A stretch of 64,000 nucleotides of DNA from Psychrobacter sp. BI730 (GCF_013414195.1 NZ_JAATTV010000001.1:186001-250000), one strand, 5' to 3'; positions 19,258 through 29,103 are shown, counted from the first letter of the stretch. The notes: generated from the letters alone by a model not told the origin. Numbers and translations are program-made.

Positions 19258-19502
19258 GATATTGGAGGTTTCCTAACGACAGAAATTAATAAGATAAAGT
19301 TGATGGATAGTATAGTATGCAATGTAAAGCAAAGACTAGCCTAATATAAAAGATAATAATAGACGCTCAAGTAGCCTATAAAACTAAGTAATGACTATTG
19401 TTAGCCAGCTAAGACTTTCTATAGGTCGAAATTGCAGCTAGCTCAATCAGCTATTGTTTATGTTACCTATTATATTTTGAGTCTTGCTTGCTCGATAATG
19501 AC

Positions 19503-19997
19503 TTAATTAATAGCCACTTGTGATACAGCGCGCAAGAGCACTGCATTACCAGTAGATAAAGTCAAGGTCACACGAGATGTGGTAACAAATGATACTTGCT
19601 GACCATTTTTTACCCAGCTCTCATTGGTCGTCACATTGGCTTTGGCTTGTGAACCAGTAATTACCACATTATCTACCGAAATATCATAGCGATAATTAGA
19701 CGTATCATTCCAGCTGTTTTGAAGCAGCTTTAAGTACGCATCTTTGTCTAAACTGGTAGATTTACCTTTTCTAGATAAAGAAATAAGCGCGTCATCTGAT
19801 ACAAGGCGCGATACCTGATTAATACTTTGGCTATTCGCTGATGCTTTCATTGCGGCGGCATAGTTCTGGACCAAATCTTCGGTCATAGTTGCCGCTTGTG
19901 CATTGATACTGATGGTGCTGGCTACTGCTACGATTGCAGTGATGCTGGCGCTTTTCACCAATAGAGCTAATAGCCTATTTCCCAATAATTTTTCCAT
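19503..19997 (-). CDS. Exported NTF2-like small protein, function unknown
   Basis: I chose the ATG at 19997 because TAAGGATTATC precedes it. A frame 12 codons longer lacks such a site. The 164-residue product starts with a Sec signal peptide (MEKLLGNRLLALLVK to INAQA, about residues 1-34). The mature part has helices then beta-strands ending in VTLTLSTGNAVLLRAVSQVAIN, a pattern like NTF2/SnoaL (DUF4440) folds. No catalytic residue is evident. A hexamer microsatellite lies 85 bases upstream of the start, in the likely promoter region. Confidence 0.8.
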   Translation of the reverse strand: MEKLLGNRLLALLVKSASITAIVAVASTISINAQAATMTEDLVQNYAAAMKASANSQSINQVSRLVSDDALISLSRKGKSTSLDKDAYLKLLQNSWNDTSNYRYDISVDNVVITGSQAKANVTTNESWVKNGQQVSFVTTSRVTLTLSTGNAVLLRAVSQVAIN

Positions 19998-20081
19998 GAT
20001 AATCCTTAGCGATATTTTTTTCGTTAGTGTCATATATTGACGATTAACGCTCTTTTATCATTTATTTTGGCAGTGTGTCTG

Positions 20082-20111
20082 TATATCTATATCTATATCT
20101 ATATCTATATA
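20082..20111. repeat. Hexanucleotide microsatellite (TATATC)5
   Basis: Five tandem TATATC units, the last ending TATATA, sit 85 bases upstream of the NTF2-like gene start. Unit gain or loss would change promoter spacing without touching the coding frame. Confidence 0.85.
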
Positions 20112-20308
20112 AGTATACTCATATCATATGCCGAGCCTATCATCGAATTCTCACAGCCATGTGACACCCTGTGTAATTATTGCGAATAAAAACACAGGCT
20201 ATCAAATCAAATATCCATAAGCATTTATACTGCAGATTCTAGCCATAATAACTATATACTTTGTGGCTCTAGCTTGATAGTCAGCCCATAATGAGCTGAC
20301 CATTTTTA

Positions 20309-20338
20309 AACCATCAATCTTTAGAACCATCAATACTT
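20309..20338. repeat. 15-bp direct repeat pair
   Basis: AACCATCAATCTTTA is followed directly by GAACCATCAATACTT, two degenerate copies of a 15-bp unit. It lies in the 397-base spacer (19998-20394), which is otherwise empty apart from the hexamer microsatellite. Confidence 0.5.
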
Positions 20339-20394
20339 ATGGTTAAACTGTCAACGTTATAGTTTGGCTTCATGAAGGCATCGTTAAAGCTTCG

Positions 20395-21624
20395 TTAGGA
20401 CTTAGGTTCGCTGTTACTGTCTTCATACTGCTCATCATCGCTGAGCTTCATGCCCAAACGCTCTACCCGTCTATCCATCATCTGACGAGCCAAGGCCTGC
20501 ATGTCTTCGACGCGGTCTATTTCATCAACAATCTCAAGACCTAACAATGTCTCAAACACATCTTCTAACGTGACCAAGCCTTTAACTTCACCATATTCGC
20601 CGACTGTAATCGCAATATGAATACGGTTTTTTAGCATCAACTCTAACAAGTCAAACAGCTTCATCTTAGAGAAGACAAAAGTGATGTCGCGCTGAAATTG
20701 CGTCAACGGCTTGTGCATAGCATGGTTAACTTTAGCCAGTAGCATGTCCGTTTTTAGGACAAAGCCTGTAATGTTATCCAAATCACCATCATAGATTGGC
20801 AAGCGAGAAAACGTCAGCTTTGGACGGTCAACCAATAGCTCAGCAACGGTTTTATTTTCTTCGAATGCAAGCATCACTGAGCGCGGGGTCATGATATCTT
20901 CGACTTTAATGGCGCCAAATGCGAGCAGATTACGAATAATACGCGACTCTAGTGGGTCAATTTGACCTGACTCTTCACCGATACTAGCAAGAGCAGCAAA
21001 CTCACGGCGGCTAAAGGTTTGTGGTTCTTTACCGCGTACCAATAGTTTCGTCAGACGCTCTGAGAACCAAATTAACGGGTATAGCAGCAGGATGATGCCA
21101 CGAACGAAATAAGCAACCAGACCACTTAGTTGACGCCAGTAAACTGTACCCAAAGTTTTTGGGATAATCTCAGACAAGAATAAGATAGCAAGCGTCATGA
21201 GGGCAGAAAACAGACCAAACCACGCACTACCAAAGACGATCGTAGCCTGTGCACCCGCACCGATAGAGCCAAGTGTATGGGCAACGGTATTTAACGTTAA
21301 AATAGCGGCTAGTGACTGGTCAATATTGTCCACTTTCAGGCTTTTAAGCATTTCTGCTTTTTTTGGACTGGTTTCTTGTACATCCGCAATAAACGATGGC
21401 GTCATGCTCAGCAAAACAGACTCTGCTAATGAACAGACAAAAGAAACGCCAATAGCGAGTAAGACAAAAAATATCAATAAAGAAACGCTAAGCGCAGTTG
21501 GTGCTGCCGCCTCGCTGGATGTTGATACAGCACCAGCTGCCCACACTGCCTGCGGTAGCATAAGAATTGCCAATGCAGATAGTGCTGAAAAAGAAGTATA
21601 ACCAAATCGAGAACTAGTAGTCAT
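20395..21624 (-). CDS. CNNM/CorC-type membrane protein with CBS domains
   Basis: This belongs to the DUF21-CBS (HlyC/CorC/CNNM) family linked to Mg2+/Co2+ homeostasis. From the ATG at 21624 the product has about 409 residues. It starts with a signal-like hydrophobic segment ending AVWAAGAV. The DUF21 domain with its hydrophobic segments follows at about 40-190, including the motif SLAESVLLSM. A CBS pair spans about 225-350, with EDIMTPRSVM opening it and YGEVKGLVTLEDVFETLLG near its end. There is no clear CorC_HlyC domain after the CBS pair. An in-frame TTG at 21708 would add a basic, poorly conserved 28 residues and is less likely. Confidence 0.88.
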   Translation of the reverse strand: MTTSSRFGYTSFSALSALAILMLPQAVWAAGAVSTSSEAAAPTALSVSLLIFFVLLAIGVSFVCSLAESVLLSMTPSFIADVQETSPKKAEMLKSLKVDNIDQSLAAILTLNTVAHTLGSIGAGAQATIVFGSAWFGLFSALMTLAILFLSEIIPKTLGTVYWRQLSGLVAYFVRGIILLLYPLIWFSERLTKLLVRGKEPQTFSRREFAALASIGEESGQIDPLESRIIRNLLAFGAIKVEDIMTPRSVMLAFEENKTVAELLVDRPKLTFSRLPIYDGDLDNITGFVLKTDMLLAKVNHAMHKPLTQFQRDITFVFSKMKLFDLLELMLKNRIHIAITVGEYGEVKGLVTLEDVFETLLGLEIVDEIDRVEDMQALARQMMDRRVERLGMKLSDDEQYEDSNSEPKS

Positions 21625-22240
21625 TCTCGGGGGAGGTTCTGCAGATGCGTCTTTACGATGAGCGCGCGGACGACATAAACGAGGTACAAACATAAAAGTG
21701 GTGAACAAGTTAGGTAACCTAAAAAGAGTAAAAGGAAGATAATGTCATGAGCAATTTATATTGATTTTTAGATTATCTTTAACAAAGTAATAAAAGACAT
21801 CTGTCTATCGTATAAATAGTTACTCAAAGCTGATTTAATCGCTATTTCAAAGCCATACTATGCTTCAATAAGCCGTAATATGGTTCAATATGTAGCATAC
21901 TAAATCCAGGCAATCATTGCCATTTGATAGTAGCATTGATGATACCATTTCACAATAAGTCACCATTTTTAAGTTTTTGTTTTTTGATGACTTTTATTGC
22001 CCTACTATTAACGGTTGTATGACGACATCTTTACTAACCAATTCATGACAGCTATTTAGCCTGACGCTTTATATAGGTTATCTGAATGTAGTAAAAACAT
22101 TGTTGTCCTATCCGTTGGCTGATAGTATGCCTTACGCTAAGAAAAACACGCTCAGCCTATGATTAACAGTTACCAAGTCTGGGATTTTTTGTTACTATGC
22201 GTCTAATTTTATTATTGTCTATGACTTACTGAGAGATATT
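21625..22240. other. Divergent spacer, CorC-type gene / yajC
   Basis: This 616-base A+T-rich spacer holds the promoters of both flanking genes. Short degenerate direct repeats (CTATGCTTCAATA / ATATGGTTCAATA near 21857-21895) are visible, but nothing I can name. GAGAGATATT before the yajC ATG is its ribosome binding site. Confidence 0.35.
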
Positions 22241-22570
22241 ATGAGCTTATTTATTCAAGCTGCCCATGCTGCACCAGAGACTGCAGGTGCTGCAGGTCTA
22301 TTCGGTCAGATTTTACTGCCTGTTGCGTTTTTTGCGATTTTTTACTTCTTGGTTATTCGCCCGCAGTCTAAGCGTACCAAAGAACACCGTGCCATGGTTA
22401 ACGCATTGACCGTTGGCAGTGAAATCATTTTCGCTGGTGGCTTAATGGGCCGTATCAAAGCAATCGAAGGCGATTATGCTGTTGTGAGCCTAAACAACAA
22501 TACTGACGTGAAAGTACAACGTGCTTCTGTTATTTCAGTATTGCCTGCTGGCACGATCGAAAGCGTCTAA
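22241..22570 (+). CDS. yajC: Preprotein translocase accessory subunit YajC
   Basis: This 109-residue inner-membrane protein has one transmembrane helix (about 22-42, LLPVAFFAIFYFLVIRPQ). The conserved RPQSKRTKEHRAMVNAL segment and a small beta domain follow (VGSEIIFAGGLMGRIKAI). YajC joins SecDF in the holotranslocon that assists export and membrane insertion. It lies upstream of secD as usual, but with a 392-base gap containing hairpins. Confidence 0.96.
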   Translation: MSLFIQAAHAAPETAGAAGLFGQILLPVAFFAIFYFLVIRPQSKRTKEHRAMVNALTVGSEIIFAGGLMGRIKAIEGDYAVVSLNNNTDVKVQRASVISVLPAGTIESV

Positions 22571-22574
22571 TTAG

Positions 22575-22684
22575 AATGTTCACTAGCTTTTATTAGTGAA
22601 AATTTATTAGTGAACATTCGATAGTCGTCACATTAATGAATGTAATGACTAAAAAATGACCGTATATGATTTACGGTCATTTTT
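22575..22684 (+). terminator. Two hairpins after yajC, second is a terminator
   Basis: The first stem is AATGTTCACTA (22575-22585) with TAGTGAACATT (22608-22618). The second is AAAATGACCGTA (22653-22664) with TACGGTCATTTT (22672-22683), a Rho-independent shape. Together they probably end or attenuate the yajC transcript before secD. The rest of the spacer up to 22962 shows nothing else. Confidence 0.7.
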
Positions 22685-22962
22685 CGCTATTAGCGCAGTA
22701 AGGTAAAATTGCTATATAAATTAAGCTTACTGTTTAGATGTCCTATCTTTATCCAATCTAGCCATATGATTTTTGATGACCAGATAAACAGACATCTGTA
22801 TTATTTGCTTTACTGTTTTATGCGTTACTATCATCGCGGATGATCGCAATGGTGCATGATGACGGCTGCTGAACATAGCACTCGACCGTTGCTATCGCTA
22901 ACTTCCCATCTGCTAACTTGTGGCCTACGTCGCCAGTCGTTTATCAACTTAAAGAAGTGATT

Positions 22963-24840
22963 ATGCAATATCCCGCTTGGAAATACTTACTAATTGCCGT
23001 CGTGCTACTCGTTGCCGGTCTATATGCTGCCCCCAACCTTTACCCTGACGAGCCTGCTGTGCAGATTACGAGCGCAGCAGCAGGAACTCAGCTATCTGAA
23101 GGCATCTTAACCGAGTCTCAAAGCTTACTCGAAGAGGCAGGTCTAGATAACCACGATGGTACGTTTGAGGGCAACAGCGCGCTGGTACGCCTCAACAACC
23201 CAGTCGATCAGCTAAAAGCGCAAGAAGTGCTACGTCAAAACTTGGGCGAAGACTATGTCGTTGCCCTTAACCTAGCACAGACTACCCCGCAGTGGCTACG
23301 CGATATTGGTGCAAGACCGATGAAGCTTGGTCTCGATTTGCGTGGTGGTGTACGCTTTGTACTCGAAGTCGATATGGACAAGGCGCTTGAACAGCGTTTG
23401 ACCAGTGCCAGTCGCGATATGCGACGTGAGCTACGTGCTGAGCGAGTAGCAATCAAAGGTATCAAAACCGAAGATCGCGGCGTAGTATTGCATTTTGCTG
23501 ATACTGATACTCGTAACCGTGCCCAAAATGTATTGCAAGGCTCGATGAGCAATACGTTTAACTTGCAGTCTTCTATTGATGATCAAGGTCCTGCATTGGT
23601 CTTATCGTATAACGATGCGACACTTGACGAAATCAATAGCTACGCGGTCAATCAGAACTTAACGACTCTACGTAACCGTATTGCTGAGCTGGGTGTTACC
23701 GAAGCTTTGGTACAGTCGCAAGGCGCTAGCCGTATCGTCGTTGAGCTACCTGGTGTACAAGATACTGCTGAAGCAAAACGTGTACTTGGTCGTACTGCAA
23801 ACCTTGAGTTCCGTATGGTGGCAGAAGATGCTGACACTTATACTGGTGGCATACCTCCAGCGGGCACAGAAGCATTCCCATTCGAAACACTTGATGGTCC
23901 TCCTGTACTGTTAGATCGTCAAGCGATCGTCACAGGGGACAAAGTAACCAACGCACAAACTGGCTTGGATGAAAGCGGTCTACCTGAAGTAAGTATCACC
24001 TTGGACAGTGCTGGCGGCAAGCTCATGCAGAACGCCACTCGTACAGCTGTTGGTCAACAGATGGCTGTATTGTTCATTGAAAACAAACAAAGAATCACTT
24101 ACGAAGAAGATCCAGCCACTGGTGAGACGACTGAAGTACGCACACCTTACGCTGAAACCAAGGTCATCAACCGCGCCAACATTCAGGCGGTACTGGGTTC
24201 GTCATTCCGTATTACTGGTCTAGATAGTAGTGCTGAAGCAGCTGAGCTTGCCCTATTGCTACGTTCAGGCGCACTTGCTGCACCGATGTACTTCGTAGAA
24301 GAGCGCACTATTGGTCCATCACTCGGTCAGGAAAACATCGATAAAGGATTGTTCTCTACGCAGGTCGGTTATCTATTAGTCTTCGCGTTTATGATTATCT
24401 TCTATCGTCTGTTTGGGGTGATTGCCAACGTTGCGCTAGCCGTTAACGTTATTATTATCATTGCGATTATGTCAATTTTGGGTTCATCACTTACCCTACC
24501 TGGTATCGCAGGTATCGTTTTGACCATCGGTATGGCAGTTGATGCCAACGTACTGATTTTTGAGCGAATACGAGAAGAGATTGCCAATGGCGTACGGCCA
24601 AAATCAGCCATCGTGGCAGGTTTCGATCGCGCATTTAGCAGTATTTTTGATGCCAACATTACAACCTTATTGGTCGCGTTTATCTTATTTGCGATTGGTA
24701 CTGGTCCGATTAAAGGCTTTGCGATTACGCTAGCTATTGGTATTGTCAGCTCGCTATTCACCGCTATTTTGGTGACACGTGCACTGGTACAAATTGCTTA
24801 TGGTAAGCGTAAATCCATCAAAAGTCTGAGCATCGGTTAG
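22963..24840 (+). CDS. secD: Protein translocase subunit SecD
   Basis: This is the SecDF component that uses the proton gradient to complete protein export. The ATG at 22963 opens MQYPAWKYLLIAVVLL, the normal first helix. The frame extends 15 codons further up without support. The product has 625 residues. The large periplasmic P1 region spans about 30-440, with the early GLDLRGGVRFVLEVDMD motif. Five further helices with the conserved TIGMAVDANVLIFERIREE motif make up the C-terminal part. The stop is 9 bases before secF, so the two are cotranscribed. Confidence 0.97.
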   Translation: MQYPAWKYLLIAVVLLVAGLYAAPNLYPDEPAVQITSAAAGTQLSEGILTESQSLLEEAGLDNHDGTFEGNSALVRLNNPVDQLKAQEVLRQNLGEDYVVALNLAQTTPQWLRDIGARPMKLGLDLRGGVRFVLEVDMDKALEQRLTSASRDMRRELRAERVAIKGIKTEDRGVVLHFADTDTRNRAQNVLQGSMSNTFNLQSSIDDQGPALVLSYNDATLDEINSYAVNQNLTTLRNRIAELGVTEALVQSQGASRIVVELPGVQDTAEAKRVLGRTANLEFRMVAEDADTYTGGIPPAGTEAFPFETLDGPPVLLDRQAIVTGDKVTNAQTGLDESGLPEVSITLDSAGGKLMQNATRTAVGQQMAVLFIENKQRITYEEDPATGETTEVRTPYAETKVINRANIQAVLGSSFRITGLDSSAEAAELALLLRSGALAAPMYFVEERTIGPSLGQENIDKGLFSTQVGYLLVFAFMIIFYRLFGVIANVALAVNVIIIIAIMSILGSSLTLPGIAGIVLTIGMAVDANVLIFERIREEIANGVRPKSAIVAGFDRAFSSIFDANITTLLVAFILFAIGTGPIKGFAITLAIGIVSSLFTAILVTRALVQIAYGKRKSIKSLSIG

Positions 24841-24849
24841 GAGAATATT

Positions 24850-26112
24850 ATGGCGATCGATAATAACAACCCTTTAGAACAGCAGAATAATCCTGATCGA
24901 AATGGCTCAAACGGTGAGACGACCAATGCAAGTACGCGTCGCCGTAACAAACCGCGTCGTGATGGTAAAGGTAGCAATACTAAAACCAATAACCCTACTA
25001 CCGCAAAGTCAGGCAAAAGCCCTAGTCGTCGCGGTGGTAAAGGTCAGAATGCCAAAGACAGTCAGGCACTGTCTACCACTGTTGATTCTGACGTAATATC
25101 AGGTGACGCCGCTGATGATGCCGCAGCTGTCGCTGAAGGTGGCATCAAGGCAGTTGGTAACCAGCGTATCATTCCATTTATGAAGATAGAAAAGCCGATG
25201 GCACTACTATCTTTATTTATGGTGATCGGTAGTATCATTGCTATCGCGGTAAACGGTCTGAATTTAGGCCTCGATTTCACTGGTGGTGTCTCTGCTGATG
25301 TTCGTTATGAGCAGCCTGTTGAGCAAGTTGCTGTTGTACAAGCACTAGCAGACAATGGTTTCGATGATGCTGTTGTACAGTACCTAGGTACGCGTGAAGA
25401 GCTACTCGTACGTCTGCCCCCTCAGTCTGATAACGTCGATGGACTAAGCGCAAATCTGACGCAAGCACTGGCATTACCTAGCAACACCGCTACGATTAGC
25501 AACGTCAATATCATTGGTAGCCAAGTTGGTAATGAGGTTTATTTAAACTCAGTCATGGCATTGGTATTGGCACTGGTATGTATGCTTGGCTATGTTGCCC
25601 TACGCTTCCAGTTCAAACTGTCTTTAGGTGCTGTACTGTCACTGTTCCATGATGCCGTCGTAACCATCGGTGTATTTGCACTATTCGGTTTCCCATTTGA
25701 CTTAACAGTCTTGGCTGCGGTATTGGCATTGATTGGTTATTCATTGAACGATACCATCGTTGTCTATGACCGTATTCGTGAAAACTTCCGCCGTGTTCGC
25801 GGAATTACGCCAGAGCAGACGATTGATTTGTCATTGACCGAAACGCTACGCCGTACGATTATGACCATTTCAACTGTTCTATTGGTCGTACTAGCCATGC
25901 TCTTCTTGGGCGGTGATGGATTATACTGGTTCTCAGTAGCTCTGTTTATTGGTTTGCTTGCGGGTACTTACTCATCGACTTATATCGCCAGTTCGATTCC
26001 GCTGCGCATGGGTCTGTCACGTGATGATTTTATCGTAAAAGTAAAACCAGAGTTTGAAGAAGAAATCGTGACTTTCAATGATCCAAAAATGTTTGAGCAA
26101 GACAACGTTTAG
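24850..26112 (+). CDS. secF: Protein translocase subunit SecF with basic N-terminal extension
   Basis: This is the partner of SecD. The core from about residue 105 is standard: TM1 at about 118-135, LGLDFTGGVSADV directly after it, and the conserved LIGYSLNDTIVVYDRIREN motif. Before it lies an extension of about 100 residues. It is rich in Asn, Ser, Arg, Lys and Gly (for example RRRNKPRRDGKGSNTKTNN) and then an Asp/Ala-rich stretch. SecF of Escherichia coli has its first helix near residue 20-25. The extension should be cytoplasmic and disordered. The start is supported by AGGAGAATATT directly before the ATG. Confidence 0.96.
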   Translation: MAIDNNNPLEQQNNPDRNGSNGETTNASTRRRNKPRRDGKGSNTKTNNPTTAKSGKSPSRRGGKGQNAKDSQALSTTVDSDVISGDAADDAAAVAEGGIKAVGNQRIIPFMKIEKPMALLSLFMVIGSIIAIAVNGLNLGLDFTGGVSADVRYEQPVEQVAVVQALADNGFDDAVVQYLGTREELLVRLPPQSDNVDGLSANLTQALALPSNTATISNVNIIGSQVGNEVYLNSVMALVLALVCMLGYVALRFQFKLSLGAVLSLFHDAVVTIGVFALFGFPFDLTVLAAVLALIGYSLNDTIVVYDRIRENFRRVRGITPEQTIDLSLTETLRRTIMTISTVLLVVLAMLFLGGDGLYWFSVALFIGLLAGTYSSTYIASSIPLRMGLSRDDFIVKVKPEFEEEIVTFNDPKMFEQDNV

Positions 26113-26200
26113 TAAGGTATATTAGATGGATTGATACGCTGAACTAGCGTGTCATCACACTTTATATAATTACTGAGTGCACAGCTACAATGTTTAAATA

Positions 26201-26240
26201 AGAGCACCTGACTCATGAATAATGAGTCTAGGTGCTTTTG
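26201..26240 (+). terminator. Terminator after secF
   Basis: AGCACCTGACTCAT (26203-26216) pairs with ATGAGTC-T-AGGTGCT (26222-26236, one bulged base), followed by TTTTG. It overlaps the longest possible frame of the next gene and so argues against that upstream start. Confidence 0.85.
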
Positions 26241-26343
26241 TCTTTATAGCTATTTTGTCTCTCATATTAGATGTATTGCCTTACGAGTCTATTATCATTT
26301 AACGAACACACCTCTTTATTGTTCACGTATAAACGAGTCACCC

Positions 26344-27750
26344 ATGTCAGCTAATTCCGCAACTTCTCACGCGATGCCACCTATTGACACAAGCTATAAG
26401 CGTATTGTCGCGATTGCATTGCCTGTGCTACTGGCCAATTTGGCTATGCCATTGCAGAGCGTTATTGATACGGCCATTGTAGGTAATATGAATGACACGG
26501 CGAAACTTGCTGGTATGGGTCTAGCCATACAACTGCTGTCGCTATTGCTTGTTAGCTTTAACTTTTTGCAGTATGCATCATCTGGGCTTGCTGCGCAGGC
26601 ATTGGGACAGCTGGCGAATAATACTAGCAATACATCGGCCGTATCAGTGCCCACGCCTTTGCTGTCTATCTTGCAACGCGCGTTACTATTGGCGTTTGTT
26701 ATTGGAGCAATATTGCTACTGGCAAAGCCCTGGCTGATTGATTTTGGCTTACAAGCACTATCAGCCAATCCTGAGAGTGGACGCGCAGCGAAAACCTACT
26801 TAGACGTACGCTTTTGGGGCGTGATCGCAGAGCTGATGAATTTTGCATTTATTGGTTGGTTTGCAGGACAAGGTAAGACCCGTTATATGCTTTATCAACA
26901 GGGCTTTATTGCCGTACTTAATATCGTACTGACCTTGTTTTTTGTATTTGCAATGCAGATGGGATTAGCTGGTGTCGCACTAGGAACCACTATTGCATTT
27001 TGGTTTGGAATACTGATGGCGCTGTGGTTGAGCCGTCAACATTTAAAAATATCGTGGTCTGTATTATTTAAAGCAGATCGACAGTATTTTACGAAAGAAA
27101 AGATGCTTAGGCTATTTTCTTTGAACAAAGACATCTTTGTACGTACTCTTATCTTAACGCTAAGCTTTGCTTGGATTACTCGCCTATCTGCCCAAAGCGG
27201 TGATGTCATACTGGCTGCTAATGCCATTTTATTGCAAGTATTAAGCATATCTGCCTTCGCTTTAGACGGCGTCGCTGTGTCTGCTGAGACCCTAAGTGGG
27301 CAAGCTGCAGGGCGACGTGACTGGCCACGTTTTCGTATTATTATAAGTCGTACAGGCGTGGTTAGTTACGGCCTCGCTATCATGTTAAGCGCCATCTGGT
27401 GGCTTGTAATGCCTACGTATTTAGGATTCATGACCAATATTGATTCGGTGTTTGCCCTCGCCTATGACTATCATTTATATGCCGTATTATTGCCTCTTGT
27501 CGGCGTTGGTGCCTATTGGCTGGATGGGATATTTTTCGGTTTAACGGCTGGTAGCGTGATCCGTAATGCGGCGCTGATACTGGCTGCTATTTTCTTTCCG
27601 TTGAGTTGGCTGCTCTATCAACAATGGGATATGACAGGTATTTGGCTTAGCGTGTGGTGTCTATTATTATTGAGACTAGTCATTCTAGGTGGGTTTTTGT
27701 ACCGTGCCAATCAGACTGACAGCTATGAAAAACTACAACCTGAAGCTTAG
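26344..27750 (+). CDS. MATE family efflux transporter (DinF-like)
   Basis: This 468-residue multidrug/toxin extrusion-type membrane protein has about twelve hydrophobic helices. It opens with SYKRIVAIALPVLLANLAMP and QSVIDTAIVGNM, the family's typical first two helices. GWFAGQGKTRYMLYQQG lies in the middle. It resembles the DinF branch. I chose the ATG at 26344 because the longer frame begins inside the secF terminator. Substrate is unknown. It stands alone. Confidence 0.9.
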   Translation: MSANSATSHAMPPIDTSYKRIVAIALPVLLANLAMPLQSVIDTAIVGNMNDTAKLAGMGLAIQLLSLLLVSFNFLQYASSGLAAQALGQLANNTSNTSAVSVPTPLLSILQRALLLAFVIGAILLLAKPWLIDFGLQALSANPESGRAAKTYLDVRFWGVIAELMNFAFIGWFAGQGKTRYMLYQQGFIAVLNIVLTLFFVFAMQMGLAGVALGTTIAFWFGILMALWLSRQHLKISWSVLFKADRQYFTKEKMLRLFSLNKDIFVRTLILTLSFAWITRLSAQSGDVILAANAILLQVLSISAFALDGVAVSAETLSGQAAGRRDWPRFRIIISRTGVVSYGLAIMLSAIWWLVMPTYLGFMTNIDSVFALAYDYHLYAVLLPLVGVGAYWLDGIFFGLTAGSVIRNAALILAAIFFPLSWLLYQQWDMTGIWLSVWCLLLLRLVILGGFLYRANQTDSYEKLQPEA

Positions 27751-27905
27751 TTAATTTTATAATATGTTTGCTCTATCAATTTTCGATAGAACGTTTTTAT
27801 TAAGCTCGTCTTTCACTTTTTAATTTTGCAGCAATACCGTTTGAATCAATAATTTTTATATCGATAGATTTATAAAAATATCATAAGAAAAATTTAGGAT
27901 GTCAT

Positions 27906-28637
27906 GTGAATACTCATTCAAATGAATTAAGCCATCAACATGAAAACCGCTACCACTGGGCTGAGGGCTTTAAGAAAAGCTTGCCAGTTGCTATGGGATA
28001 TCTGCCTGCCGGTATTGCCTTTGGTGTACTCGCACAGGTAGCAGGTATCCCGATATGGGCAACGATTATGCTCAGTATCGTTCTCTATGCTGGTGCAGCT
28101 CAATACGCTTGTCTGCCAATGCTGAGCGCTGGCCTACCGATTGGCAATATCGCCACCAATATTGCCGCGATTAATCTACGTCATGTATTCTATGGTATGC
28201 CGTTATTACAGTATTTACCGAAAAATAAGCTGGCCAAGACGTATTGTCTGTTTGCTTTGACCGACGAGACTTTTTCGATCATGACCAGCTTACCAAATGA
28301 GTCGCGACGAGCGCTGATACTTCCTATCAGCCTATTTAACCAAAGCTGGTGGGTGCTCGCGAGTACGGTTGGCGTAATGATTGGTAGTACGCTCAGTGAT
28401 TTGGTGCCAAATTTAGATTTTGCGTTAGTTTGTCTGTTTGCAATTCTTGCTTATGAGCAATTTCAAAGTATCAAACGCTACTTCCCGATTGGTATTGCCG
28501 TGCTTGGCTTAATCATTGCTTCGCTATTTACCAGTGACTGGTTGCTACTAGTGGCCATCACTATCTGTATGTTGATGATTTTGGTACGTGGGTTTTGGAT
28601 AGAGCGTCAAAAGACGGGAGACTCTTATGACCAGTAG
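27906..28637 (+). CDS. azlC: AzlC-type branched-chain amino acid exporter, large subunit
   Basis: The 243-residue inner-membrane protein starts at GTG after TTTAGGATGTCAT. AzlC features are clear: FKKSLPVAMGYLPAGIAFGVLA, then VLYAGAAQYACLPML, then the conserved NLRHVFYGM. Together with AzlD it forms a two-component exporter of branched-chain amino acids or analogues. It overlaps azlD by 11 bases. Confidence 0.94.
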   Translation: MNTHSNELSHQHENRYHWAEGFKKSLPVAMGYLPAGIAFGVLAQVAGIPIWATIMLSIVLYAGAAQYACLPMLSAGLPIGNIATNIAAINLRHVFYGMPLLQYLPKNKLAKTYCLFALTDETFSIMTSLPNESRRALILPISLFNQSWWVLASTVGVMIGSTLSDLVPNLDFALVCLFAILAYEQFQSIKRYFPIGIAVLGLIIASLFTSDWLLLVAITICMLMILVRGFWIERQKTGDSYDQ

Positions 28638-28986
28638 TTATCTTATTTTTGCTACGCTTGCCATGGCAGCAGTGACCTTTATCACTCGTGCGCTACCCGC
28701 ACTGATACCTAGAAAGCTGCTCGATACACCTTGGCTACATCGATTAAATGAGAGTTTGCCATTATCAGTGATGGTGCTGCTTATTTTGACTAGCCTCTCC
28801 TATCAAGACATATCGACGACTGTTGCTTTCAGCGATACCGAATTACATCTATTAATGGCACAAGTCGGTGCACTTATTTTGGTATTGTTTATCTATCATA
28901 TCAGCCGTCAGCTTTTGGTCAGTATGGTTGTTGGTATCGCAGCAATCAATGGTCTGTTTTGGCTATTTAGCAGTTTCTTAGGCTAA
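28627..28986 (+). CDS. azlD: AzlD-type exporter small subunit
   Basis: This 119-residue membrane protein has four hydrophobic segments and the AzlD motif FITRALPALIPRKLL at its start. The ATG lies inside the end of azlC, with GGGAGACTCTT just before it, so translation is probably coupled. Confidence 0.93.
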   Translation: MTSSYLIFATLAMAAVTFITRALPALIPRKLLDTPWLHRLNESLPLSVMVLLILTSLSYQDISTTVAFSDTELHLLMAQVGALILVLFIYHISRQLLVSMVVGIAAINGLFWLFSSFLG

Positions 28987-29038
28987 AAATTCCGCCCACT
29001 TATATAAACGTCAGTACCCTTAGCGATATTTTAAACAT

Positions 29039-29073
29039 AAAAAAGCTAGATTCTATTTAGAATCTAGCTTTTT
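29039..29073. terminator. Bidirectional terminator, azlD / purF
   Basis: AAAAAGCTAGATTCT and AGAATCTAGCTTTTT form a long stem with a short T-rich loop. It ends both the azlCD and purF transcripts. Confidence 0.93.
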
Positions 29074-29103
29074 GTTATCTGAAAACAATGGCTTTAGTAC
29101 GAC

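Noticed and set aside
20395..21708. Longer TTG start for the CorC-type gene
   Set aside because: The extra 28 residues are basic and unlike the family. The ATG at 21624 gives a sensible membrane-targeting start.
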